From Sphingomonas sp. HMP9 (GTDB taxonomy: Bacteria; Pseudomonadota; Alphaproteobacteria; Sphingomonadales; Sphingomonadaceae): DNA of 64,000 nt. Both the position numbers and the translations under genes were made by a program. The first letter of the stretch is position 1. Each line of letters starts with the position of its first letter. Of the stretch, positions 8,142-15,934 are shown in pieces. The stretch spans positions 2,814,001 through 2,878,000 of the forward strand of contig NZ_AP022673.1 of assembly GCF_013374115.1 (NCBI RefSeq), given 5' to 3'. Below the pieces are notes generated by a model. It searched no databases. It saw nothing but the letters and a program-made list of their open reading frames with translations, and was not told the DNA's origin.

Positions 8142-9208
8142 TGCTGCGACTCCGGGCCCTGCTCGGCTGGATCGCCGCGATCGGTGTCGCCGCGCCGGCC
8201 GCGACCCCCTATCCAGTGGTGCGGCCGGGGATCAGCCTGCGCTTTCCGGCGGATCACGGCGCGCACCCGGCGTTTCGCACCGAATGGTGGTACGTCACCG
8301 GCTGGCTGCGGACCGAGGACGGCAAGGATCTCGGCTTCCAGGTGACGTTCTTCCGCACGCGCCCGCCGGTCGACCCGCGCAATCCGAGCCGGTTCGCCGC
8401 GCGCCAGGTGCTGTTCGCGCACGCCGCACTGTCCGATCCGACCACCGGCAAGCTGCTGCACGGCGAGCAGGCGGCACGCGATGGCTTCGGTCTCGCGCAG
8501 GCGCGTACCGGCGATGCCGACGTTGCGATCCGCGACTGGCGATTGCGCCGCGCAGGGAATGGCCGCTGGACGACGCGCGTCAACGCCGACGGCTTCGGGC
8601 TGGCGCTCGACTTCCAGCCGACGCAGCCGCCCCTGCCGCAGGGGATCGGCGGCTATAGCCGCAAGGGACCGCGCCCCGAGGAGGCGAGCTATTATTATTC
8701 GGTGCCGCATCTGCGCGTGACTGGCCGCGTGCGCCGCGGCACGGGCACGGTCGCGGTGACCGGCGAGGCGTGGCTGGACCGCGAATGGTCGTCCAACTAT
8801 CTCGCGCCCGCCGCGCAAGGCTGGGACTGGACCGGGCTCAATTTCGACGACGGCTCCGCGCTGATGGCGTTCCGCATCCGGCGCAAGGGCGGCGGCACAG
8901 TCTGGACGGGCGGTTCGCTCCGCCGCGCCGACGGCAGCATGACGATGTTCGGCCCTAACGACGTCGCCTTCCGCCCGCTGGCGACATGGCGGAGCAAGGC
9001 GACCGGGGCGGTGTATCCAGTCTCGCAGGAATTGAGCGTCCGCGTCGCCGGCGGCATCCAGCGCTGGCGCCTGGTCCCGATGTTCGCCGCGCAGGAACTC
9101 GACGCCCGGCGCAGCGGCCTGCCGGTCTATTGGGAGGGCGCGGTTCGCACCCGCGGCGGTCGCGGCTATCTCGAACTGACCGGCTACGAGCGCGCGCTGG
9201 AGATGTGA
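8141..9208 (+). CDS. AttH/carotenoid 1,2-hydratase-like lipocalin protein, secreted
   Basis: A 355-residue protein with an N-terminal signal-like segment (LRALLGWIAAIGVAAPAA). It has the AttH/CrtC hallmarks FRTEWWYVTGWL near residue 45 and WLDREWSSN in the second half, two lipocalin-like beta domains. The family includes carotenoid 1,2-hydratases and AttH proteins of unknown ligand. It is probably periplasmic. Its ATG overlaps the permease stop, making it the third gene of a coupled ABC-ATPase/permease/AttH operon, an arrangement known for AttH. No carotenoid genes are adjacent, so a hydratase role is not assumed. Confidence 0.88.
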   Translation: MLRLRALLGWIAAIGVAAPAATPYPVVRPGISLRFPADHGAHPAFRTEWWYVTGWLRTEDGKDLGFQVTFFRTRPPVDPRNPSRFAARQVLFAHAALSDPTTGKLLHGEQAARDGFGLAQARTGDADVAIRDWRLRRAGNGRWTTRVNADGFGLALDFQPTQPPLPQGIGGYSRKGPRPEEASYYYSVPHLRVTGRVRRGTGTVAVTGEAWLDREWSSNYLAPAAQGWDWTGLNFDDGSALMAFRIRRKGGGTVWTGGSLRRADGSMTMFGPNDVAFRPLATWRSKATGAVYPVSQELSVRVAGGIQRWRLVPMFAAQELDARRSGLPVYWEGAVRTRGGRGYLELTGYERALEM

Positions 9209-9291
9209 GCCCGCAAAATTTGCGGCGGCGGCGGACGAAACGCGCGCCAGCGCGTTGAGGTCGCTCGAACCGAAACGGGAGAGGACCGGGT

Positions 9292-10176
9292 TTGCCGCAT
9301 TTTCTGGTTGCCGAAAGCGAGACCGCGGACGAGCGCGAGGCGCGTCGTCGCCACGCCGGCAAAAGCTCGGGCGAAACCTACGCGTCGACGCTTCGGCAGC
9401 TCCGTCCCGATGCGGAGATCACGATCGTCGCGCCCGCCGACGACGATGCAGAGGTATACGGAACCGACGCGCTGGGCCTGTTCGACGCGGTATTCGTCAC
9501 CGGATCGCCGCTCCACGTCTATGACGACAGTCCGGAGGTCCGACGCCAGCTGACCTTCATGCGATCGGTATTCGCGTCGGGCACGCCGTCGTTCGGATCC
9601 TGCGCCGGGCTGCAGCTCGCGGTCGCCGCGGCGGGCGGGAAGGTCCGCAAGATGCCGCAGCAAATGGAGGCCGGGATCGCCCGCCGCATCACACCGACCG
9701 ACGCGGGCCGCGATCACCCGTTGCTCGCCGGCCGCGCGGCGAGCTGGGATGCGCCTGCGATCCACGGCGACGAGGTCGAGACGCTCCCGGCCGATGCGAC
9801 GCTGCTCGCGAGCAACGCCGTCACGACGATCCAGGCCGCTGAGATCCGCCATGACGGCGGGGTTTTCTGGGGCGTACAATATCACCCCGAACTCGCGCTC
9901 GGCGAGATCGCGGTAGCCCTTCGTCGCCAGGCGGAGGATATCGTCGAAGCGGGCCTCGCGGAGACGACCGACGAAGTCGAGCGCCGCGCCGCACAGCTCG
10001 ATGCGCTGCACGACGATCCCGGTCGCCGATCGCTGCTATGGGCGCTTGGCGTCGACCGCGAGTTCGCCGACGAGCCACGCCGTCGCACCGAACTCGGTAA
10101 TTTCCTCGATCACCTTGCCGACATAGATGCCAGCGAGCGTGCGCACGCCGCATCGGCCGATCTGTGTTCTGCCTGA
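9292..10176 (+). CDS. Class I glutamine amidotransferase-like protein
   Basis: A 294-residue stand-alone class I glutamine amidotransferase. The nucleophile is Cys104 in SFGSCAGLQLA, with His198 and Glu200 in GVQYHPEL completing the triad. The fold resembles GuaA-like domains that release ammonia from glutamine or hydrolyse gamma-glutamyl bonds; no synthetase domain is attached and the acceptor is unknown. About 90 residues follow the triad, longer than a minimal amidotransferase. The TTG start at 9292 follows a GGAG-type ribosome binding site. Its downstream neighbour is a small stress-like protein 28 bp away, suggesting co-transcription. Confidence 0.85.
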   Translation: MPHFLVAESETADEREARRRHAGKSSGETYASTLRQLRPDAEITIVAPADDDAEVYGTDALGLFDAVFVTGSPLHVYDDSPEVRRQLTFMRSVFASGTPSFGSCAGLQLAVAAAGGKVRKMPQQMEAGIARRITPTDAGRDHPLLAGRAASWDAPAIHGDEVETLPADATLLASNAVTTIQAAEIRHDGGVFWGVQYHPELALGEIAVALRRQAEDIVEAGLAETTDEVERRAAQLDALHDDPGRRSLLWALGVDREFADEPRRRTELGNFLDHLADIDASERAHAASADLCSA

Positions 10177-10204
10177 CCCTTTGACCCGCAACAAGGAGCG
10201 ACCA

Positions 10205-10510
10205 ATGTCCACCACTCTCAAAGCAAAGTTCGATACCCGCCGCGAAGCCGAGATGACCGTCGAGCGCCTGGTCCAGGAGCAGGGCATCGAACGGACCGAT
10301 ATCTTCATCACCACCGACGGCGCAGAGAACAGCGTCGGCGAGGAAAAGGCCGGTTCGGATACCGAAGGCAAGACCCCGACACCGGAGTCGCGCGACGATG
10401 CCGCGCTGGAAGGCAAGATCGTCGTGTCGGTCGATATCGCCGACGATGCCCGCGCCGCCGAAGTGAAGGCTGCGTTCAAGGAATTCGACGCCAGCGATAT
10501 CCAGGGCTGA
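10205..10510 (+). CDS. Small acidic conserved protein of unknown function
   Basis: A 101-residue soluble, acidic protein (MSTTLKAKFDTRREAEMTVE...). It begins with a beta-alpha segment resembling small stress proteins that track 'tuning' of residues by pairs of strands, then a charged disordered centre (about residues 39-65), then a second beta-alpha segment ending AFKEFDASDIQG. The halves look like a split ferredoxin-like fold, which is inference. A strong AAGGAG ribosome binding site precedes the ATG. It probably shares a transcript with the amidotransferase gene. I do not recognise the family and assign no function. Confidence 0.75.
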   Translation: MSTTLKAKFDTRREAEMTVERLVQEQGIERTDIFITTDGAENSVGEEKAGSDTEGKTPTPESRDDAALEGKIVVSVDIADDARAAEVKAAFKEFDASDIQG

Positions 10511-10516
10511 TACCCC

Positions 10517-10551
10517 GGCGAGGTACGGCGCTAACCCCGCCGTACCTCGCC
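10517..10551. terminator. Hairpin between convergent genes
   Basis: A perfect 14-bp stem (10517-10530 with 10538-10551) around a 7-nt loop, sitting between two convergent genes. It lacks a U-run, so it may act as a weak bidirectional terminator or protect RNA 3' ends. Confidence 0.5.
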
Positions 10552-10556
10552 ACCGT

Positions 10557-10907
10557 TCAGCGCGGGGCGAGTTTCCGGAACGTCTCGATCACCGCAGATT
10601 CTAAGATCGGCTTGTCGAGCACTGCGGCTGTCGGATCGCACGGTACGCATGCCTCGGGCGTGCCTGTAATGAACATGACGGGGATGTCGCCGTGCGTGGC
10701 GATGATCCGCTGCACCGCCAATGGCCCAGTCCCCTCGCGCAGCCGGACGTCCGAAACGATCATGTCCGGGATATGTGCGCCAGCCGCCACGACAGCATCG
10801 GCCTCGCAATCGGCCTGGTCATAGGACGTTGCGCCGGCCTGCTCGATCAGGCTGATGATGTGATCCGCTATCAGCCAATCGTCTTCGATCACAAGCACGT
10901 GGCACAT
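10557..10907 (-). CDS. Single-domain response regulator
   Basis: A 116-residue receiver domain with no output domain. Acidic residues sit in VIEDD (9-10), the phosphoacceptor is Asp53 in MIVSDVRLREG, the switch Thr lies in MFITGTP and the invariant Lys in VLDKPI. The start is placed at ATG 10907; the frame extends to 10937 but those residues precede the receiver fold. It lies 90 bp downstream of a small gene that follows the LOV-HWE kinase on the same strand. HWE kinases commonly work through single-domain receivers, so it is a plausible phosphoacceptor for that kinase; this pairing is inference. Confidence 0.9.
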   Translation of the reverse strand: MCHVLVIEDDWLIADHIISLIEQAGATSYDQADCEADAVVAAGAHIPDMIVSDVRLREGTGPLAVQRIIATHGDIPVMFITGTPEACVPCDPTAAVLDKPILESAVIETFRKLAPR

Positions 10908-10997
10908 CTGCGTTTCCCGTAAATCAGGGTTCCTCAACGCGCTGGATCGGGGTCGGGTCCAGCTTGGCCACAGTTTGTGGTAAAATAGGTTAATCGG

Positions 10998-11342
10998 TTA
11001 GTGAGCTTCGTCCGCGGCGTCAGTCGCCGTAGCAAACCAGTCGGCATACGGCGTGGTGCGCGCCATGTGACGGTTGAGATCGGGCGCTCCGTCCGTCCAC
11101 CACACCGGCCCGCGCTCGCCGAGACCGTGCTTCGCCGTATCGACCGCAGACCGAGCGGCCACCTCTGCAGCACTGTCGCCGGCGCGCTTCGCCGCGGCCA
11201 CCCCTCGCCGACCGTCCATCAACGCCGCGACCAGTCGAACGCGTTCGTCTTCGGCCAAGCCGGGGTTCGCGGTACGCCAAAGCCGTCCGCGCACCACGAT
11301 ATACCGTCCGTCGGGAGTCGTCAGCGCAGGCGGTTTCGGCAT
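10998..11342 (-). CDS. Small conserved protein linked to LOV-HWE kinase
   Basis: A 114-residue protein (MPKPPALTTPDGRYIVVRGRLW...) ending TPYADWFATATDAADEAH. It begins with a short strand-rich RYIVVRGRLWRTANP segment, then a charged helix with LMDGRRGVAAAKR. No signal peptide, membrane segment or catalytic motif is evident. The ATG at 11342 lies 15 bp after the LOV-HWE kinase stop, so it is very probably co-transcribed. The function is not recognised; its position makes it a candidate accessory of the light-sensing pathway, which is a guess from context. Confidence 0.7.
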   Translation of the reverse strand: MPKPPALTTPDGRYIVVRGRLWRTANPGLAEDERVRLVAALMDGRRGVAAAKRAGDSAAEVAARSAVDTAKHGLGERGPVWWTDGAPDLNRHMARTTPYADWFATATDAADEAH

Positions 11343-11356
11343 CGAAGCGAATGCGC

Positions 11357-12778
11357 CTAGAGCGGCGCGTCGATCGTGAAGACGACACCGGTATCGCGAT
11401 ACTCGATCCGCGCGGTGCCGCGCATATGCTGCGCGAGCACGCGTTCGATCATCCGCGATCCAAAGCCGGTGCGGGTCGGCGCGGTGACCACCGGCCCGCC
11501 GGTCTCCTTCCACAAGAAGGCCAGCCTGCGCCCGCCTTCGCCGATGCCGATACTCCAGGCGATCGTGACATGTCCGCCCGCGACATGGAGCGCGCCGTAT
11601 TTGGCAGCATTGGTCGCCAGTTCGTGCAGCGCCATCGACAAGGCCAGCGTCACGCGCGGCTCGAGCCGGACATCCGGCCCCTCGACCGAGAACAGGCGAC
11701 CATCGCCATCATCGAACGGCGCCATCACACCCGTCACGATATCGGCGATCGTCGCACCCTCGACCTCGTCGCGCAGCAACAGGTCGTGCGCGACCGCCAG
11801 CGATCCGATCCGCGCACCGATCGTGTCGCGTGCCTCGGACATCGACGCGGCATCGCGCAACGTCTGGTTGACGATCGCGCTGACCGTCGCAAGCGTGTTC
11901 TTCACCCGGTGCGTCAGTTCGCCTGCCAGCAATGCGCGGTGTTCCTCGGTACGCTTGCGCTCCGTGATGTCGGTCGAGAACCCGGTCATAGACAACGCCG
12001 TGCCGTCTGCGCGCGTCAGCAATTCGCCACGGATACCGACCCAGCGGACATCGCCCGACGGCGTCACGATGCGGTATTCGATGTCGTAGTCGGATCCCGT
12101 CGCCACGGTGTCCACAATCGCCGCGACGACGCGCGCGCGATCCTCCGCATGGATCGTTTCGAGGAATTCGGGATAGCCGAACGCAGCATCCGGATCATAG
12201 CCGAACACGATCTTGCAGCCCGCCGACGCGTCGAGGTGCTGGCTGGCGGGGTCGAAGGTCCAGGCGCCAAGCCGCCCCGCCTTCAACGCGAATTGCAGCC
12301 GTGCGGCGCTGTCGGCGAGCCTCGCCTGCGTCTCCGCGGCGGACGCCTCGAGCTGGCGCTGCTCGGCTTCCAGCAACGTCAGCGTTTCGCGTTCGAGCGT
12401 CACGTCGTGCTGGGACGCGACATAATAGCGCAGGTGCCGGCTGCGATCGAATACCGGCGCGACCAGCAGCCGGTTCCAGAACGGCGTACCGTCCTTGCGG
12501 TGGTTGAGCAGGTCGATCTCGATACGCTCGGCCCGCCCGATCGCATCGCGCAGCCGCGACACGTCCCCGGCATAGGTCTCGGGTCCCTGCAGGAACCGAC
12601 AATTCCGTCCGACCACCTCGTCGCCGGCATAACCCGTCAACCGCTCGAATGCGGCATTCACGTGAATGATCGGGTTGTCGGGAAGCGTCGGATCGCTGAT
12701 CGCCATCGGCAGGGTTGCCTCGTGGAAGCCGACGACGAAAGGATCGGTCGGATCGAGCGAACAGCCGAATGCCGCCAT
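11357..12778 (-). CDS. LOV-domain HWE-family sensor histidine kinase (blue-light receptor)
   Basis: A 473-residue soluble kinase. A LOV domain occupies residues about 15-128: GRNCRFLQG holds the photoactive Cys60, LNHRKDGTPFWN supplies flavin-contacting Asn residues, and SQHDVT carries the terminal Gln. A helix links to a second PAS/PAC domain (about 155-275) and an HWE kinase core: His290 in ELTHRVKNTLATV, an N-box HELATNAAKYGAL, and FLWKETGGP with the family's W-x-E signature. Such proteins form a flavin-cysteine adduct in blue light that alters autophosphorylation. The start at 12778 is the ATG nearest the domain; the frame is open to 13060. It is probably co-transcribed with the small gene downstream and close to a lone receiver gene. 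Confidence 0.93.
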   Translation of the reverse strand: MAAFGCSLDPTDPFVVGFHEATLPMAISDPTLPDNPIIHVNAAFERLTGYAGDEVVGRNCRFLQGPETYAGDVSRLRDAIGRAERIEIDLLNHRKDGTPFWNRLLVAPVFDRSRHLRYYVASQHDVTLERETLTLLEAEQRQLEASAAETQARLADSAARLQFALKAGRLGAWTFDPASQHLDASAGCKIVFGYDPDAAFGYPEFLETIHAEDRARVVAAIVDTVATGSDYDIEYRIVTPSGDVRWVGIRGELLTRADGTALSMTGFSTDITERKRTEEHRALLAGELTHRVKNTLATVSAIVNQTLRDAASMSEARDTIGARIGSLAVAHDLLLRDEVEGATIADIVTGVMAPFDDGDGRLFSVEGPDVRLEPRVTLALSMALHELATNAAKYGALHVAGGHVTIAWSIGIGEGGRRLAFLWKETGGPVVTAPTRTGFGSRMIERVLAQHMRGTARIEYRDTGVVFTIDAPL

Positions 12779-13034
12779 GGTCAGCGTATGATCGGCATCG
12801 TGGTCCGGCAAGGACGTCTGGTTCTTACTCTGTTCCAAGCGACCATTTGCTATCGAAAATCTTACACCTCCACAATAGCATACAGTCGGTGCGGGCGTTC
12901 CATTTCGGCCACCGGACGGCATCGCCGAACCACGGGCGACCGTCCTCGCGGGACGGCGCGCACACAACCGCCGTTCAGGTTGAAGCGGGTAGCGCACGCC
13001 CTCCAACGCTAGGTGCTTTGGCAGGAGAATAATC

Positions 13035-13409
13035 GTGAAGTCAGTCATGGTCGCCGTCATGATCGCAAGCGTGGCCGGTGCCGCCGCGCATGCGCAGACG
13101 CCGCAACAGGATTATCCGAGCTGCAACCGAACCGACCAGCACGCGGTTGCCGGCCAACGGGGCGGATCGATCACAGATGCGCGCCAGGCGCATATCTCGG
13201 TACGCGCGAACATCCTCCAGGCCGATATCGGCACCGCGCGCAAAGCTCGCCGGATCACCGAAAGACAGAGCGCGCAACTCTGGCAGCGCGTCGACAAGAT
13301 CCGCCGCGCCACCGACCGCTTCGTCGCCAAACAGGGGTTCCTGAGCGCCGCCGAGCGCGCCAGCTACGATCGCGAACTCGACGCGATCGCGCTGCAGATC
13401 TGTCGGTAA
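13035..13409 (+). CDS. Small secreted protein of unknown function
   Basis: A 124-residue protein with a signal peptide (MKSVMVAVMIASVAGAAAHA, cleavage likely after AHA). The remainder is a mostly helical, Arg/Gln-rich domain with two cysteines (near residues 30 and 123) that could form a disulfide. The GTG start at 13035 follows an AGGAG site. It converges with the GGDEF/EAL gene with only 4 bp between stops. I do not recognise a family. It is probably periplasmic. Confidence 0.75.
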   Translation: MKSVMVAVMIASVAGAAAHAQTPQQDYPSCNRTDQHAVAGQRGGSITDARQAHISVRANILQADIGTARKARRITERQSAQLWQRVDKIRRATDRFVAKQGFLSAAERASYDRELDAIALQICR

Positions 13410-13413
13410 GCCG

Positions 13414-15090
13414 TCAGGCGGCGATCCGCGCGACCGCCGCCGGCTCGCCGCCGATCGGGTTCGAGATCGCAGCCGGCGCCACCGGCACGAGGGTTTGGAC
13501 GGCATCGGTGAACGGCACGATCGGTCGCCCGACCAGATAGCCCTGCACCGCGTCGCACCCGATCGCGCGCAGCAATTCGAGCTGTTCGCGCGTCTCGACA
13601 CCCTCCGCATGCGTCAGCACGCCGAGTTCCTGGCCGATCGCGACGGTCGCACGCAACACCGCCATGCACCGCGGGTCTGACCCGGCTTCGATCACGAAAC
13701 TCCGGTCGATCTTGATCCGGTCGAACTGGAAATCGCGAAGATGCGCGAGCGACGACTGGCCGGTGCCGAAATCGTCCAGCGCGACCTTGATCCCGGTCCT
13801 GCGGATCCGCGCCAGCATCGCCGCCGTGCGCGTGGCATCGTCGATCAGCGCGGTCTCGGTGATCTCGACCTCGACTCGCTCCGCCGCGACGCCGTAGACC
13901 AGGATCGCCTGCGTCAGATGATGCAGCAGCGCGTCCGACTTCAGCTGTCCCGCCGACACGTTGATCGCGACGTGGAGATGCGGCGACCAGCCTGCCAACT
14001 GGCGGCACGCTTCCATGATCACCCACCGGCCGATTTCTTCGATCAGGCCGCAGTCCTCGGCGATCGGGATGAAGGTATCGGGCGAGATCCAGCCGCGCGT
14101 CGGGTGGTTCCAGCGGATCAGCGCCTCATATCCCGTCGTGATCCCCGACGACAGCGCCACCACCGGCTGGAACGCGAGCGAGAAGCCGCCATTCTGCACT
14201 GCTTCGTACAGGTCGTCGGTGATGTGCTGTCGTTCGGCGAGGCGTTCGGCGAGGCCCGAGACATAGGGTTGCGCGCGCCTGCGCCCGCGCCGCTTCGCCT
14301 CGTACAGCGCCATGTCGGCGCGCTTCATCAGTTCGTCGGGGGTCAGGTCGTTGGCGAATCCGGCGATGCCGATGCTGCATCCGGGCAGCAGCCGGCGTTC
14401 GTCGATGATCACCGGCGCGCTCAGCCGGATGACGATCGTGTCGGCCAGCGCGGTCGCCGCCTCGCCGAGCTGCGTGGCGATGATCGCGATCTCGTCGCCG
14501 CCCATCCGCGCGACGAAGCTGTCGTCGGGCAACAGGCTCGTGAGTTCGGCCGCGACATGGATCAGCAACGTATCGCCGACCGCATGCCCGTACGCATCGT
14601 TGATCCGCTTGAAATCGTCGAGGTCGATCAGCAGCAGCGAGAACGGCTTGCCCAGACCGATCCGCGCCTCTTTCTCCTCGCGCAGCGCGCGGCGATTGCG
14701 CAGCCCCGTCAGCGGGTCGTGATAGGCGAGATGCGTGAGGTTGTGGAGCGCGCGGCGTTCGGCGCTGACGTCGTTGAACGTCAGCACGATGCCTTGCCGC
14801 GGGATCGATCGGCACTGCATCTGATAGGTACGGCCATCCTCCATCTCGCACTCGCGGTCGAAATCGTCATCGCGCTCGACCCATTGCTTCATGGCGCCTC
14901 CGACCAACGCGCGCTTTTCCGCCGTCCAGCCGCGGCACGCCGCGATGATGTCGAGGAACGCGTCGATCGTCAGCCCGGAAGCGATCGCGTCGAACGGCGT
15001 GTTGAACAGGTCCAGGAAGCGCCGGTTGAAATGGCGCAGGCGACCTTCGCGGTCGATGAACACGAGCCCGTCGGACATGCTTTCCATCAC
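13414..15090 (-). CDS. PAS-GGDEF-EAL cyclic-di-GMP protein, severed 3' part of an MHYT gene
   Basis: A 558-residue product in the third frame of a gene split by a 13-bp duplication. It contains a PAS domain (about 1-110), a GGDEF domain (about 115-275) with the signature MGGDEI, and an EAL domain (about 290-545). The EAL part keeps GYEALIRW, INVSAGQL, VEITETAL, DDFGTGQSS and EGVET, so phosphodiesterase activity looks intact. The GGDEF motif ends in Ile and no RxxD inhibitory site is seen, so cyclase activity is doubtful. Removing one duplicate copy at 15108-15133 fuses it in frame to the upstream MHYT membrane sensor. If translated alone, the start would be a GTG at 15090 or ATG at 15087. Confidence 0.85.
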   Translation of the reverse strand: MMESMSDGLVFIDREGRLRHFNRRFLDLFNTPFDAIASGLTIDAFLDIIAACRGWTAEKRALVGGAMKQWVERDDDFDRECEMEDGRTYQMQCRSIPRQGIVLTFNDVSAERRALHNLTHLAYHDPLTGLRNRRALREEKEARIGLGKPFSLLLIDLDDFKRINDAYGHAVGDTLLIHVAAELTSLLPDDSFVARMGGDEIAIIATQLGEAATALADTIVIRLSAPVIIDERRLLPGCSIGIAGFANDLTPDELMKRADMALYEAKRRGRRRAQPYVSGLAERLAERQHITDDLYEAVQNGGFSLAFQPVVALSSGITTGYEALIRWNHPTRGWISPDTFIPIAEDCGLIEEIGRWVIMEACRQLAGWSPHLHVAINVSAGQLKSDALLHHLTQAILVYGVAAERVEVEITETALIDDATRTAAMLARIRRTGIKVALDDFGTGQSSLAHLRDFQFDRIKIDRSFVIEAGSDPRCMAVLRATVAIGQELGVLTHAEGVETREQLELLRAIGCDAVQGYLVGRPIVPFTDAVQTLVPVAPAAISNPIGGEPAAVARIAA

Positions 15091-15844
15091 CGACTTCAGC
15101 GTCTGCGCCTCTTCCGCGCGCCTCTTCCGCGCGCGTCGTCTTGAAGCGCGCGAAGGTCAGCAGGCTGCCGAGGCACGTGACCGAGACCGCAAAGGTCATG
15201 CAGGCCGCGACCAGCCCTGGCGACAACACGCTGCCCGGCACGTCGTCGATGCTGCCGAGGACAAGGTCGCCCGACAGCGACAGGAAATGCGTCACGCAGA
15301 TCGCCAGCGCGAACAGCAGGCAACCGATCGGACGCGAGCGCGACCAGCGGCGGTTGATCTGCCAGGACGACAGCAGCAGCGTCCCCATGACCAGCCCGGC
15401 GACATTGGTGGGCCAGGAAAAGACGTGGATGCAGTCCATCATGCCGGTGATGCCCACGGCGTGCATGCACCAGATACCGGCGCCCGCCGCCGCTGCCGCG
15501 GCGATCCGCCCCCCGTGTGCGGGCAACCGCGTGATCGCGACGATCGGCACGCCGACGGTCAGGATCCCGACCAGCGCCGACACCGTCGTCACGAACGGAT
15601 CGTATCGCAGCAGCAGGTCGGGCCGGTACGCGAGGATGGCGATGAAGTGCGTCGCCCAGACACCCAGCCCGGCGGCCAGCGCAAGCGCACCGTGCCGCCA
15701 GCCGAACGGCTCGCGCTGCGAGGTGTTGGCCATGTCGATCGTGAGCAGCGACACCGACCAGCTTGCGGTCAGGCAAATTCCGACCGCCACGACGACGAGA
15801 TAGCCCGAATGCTGGAAATGGAGATTGAAGAGAGTGGGTAGCAT
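14867..15844 (-). pseudogene. MHYT membrane sensor, 5' part of a frameshifted MHYT-GGDEF-EAL gene
   Basis: Residues 1 to about 238 form an MHYT sensor with about seven membrane helices (starts FQHSGYLVVVAVGICLTASW) and MHAVG/MHYT-like His-containing motifs such as GVWATHFIAIL, WCMHAVGITGM and CVTHFLSLSG. MHYT domains are proposed to sense diatomic gases through metal. After FKTTRAEEA the frame shifts because of a tandem 13-bp duplication, and the remaining ~86 residues are an unrelated arginine-rich tail ending at 14867. With one copy removed the frame continues into the PAS-GGDEF-EAL segment. The ATG at 15844 is kept. Confidence 0.8.
15108..15133. repeat. 13-bp tandem duplication disrupting MHYT-GGDEF-EAL
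   Basis: CCTCTTCCGCGCG occurs twice in tandem (15108-15120 and 15121-15133). Thirteen is not a multiple of three, so the second copy shifts the reading frame of the minus-strand gene. Deleting one copy restores a single open frame through the junction (FKTTRAEEAQTLKSVMES). Confidence 0.95.
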
Positions 15845-15934
15845 GGTCGCTCGGTCGTTTTTTTTCCGCGTGACATGAACACCTTAAAAAAATCGAACGC
15901 GTGGCAGTCGACCGTCTGGTGAAGTTGATACAGG

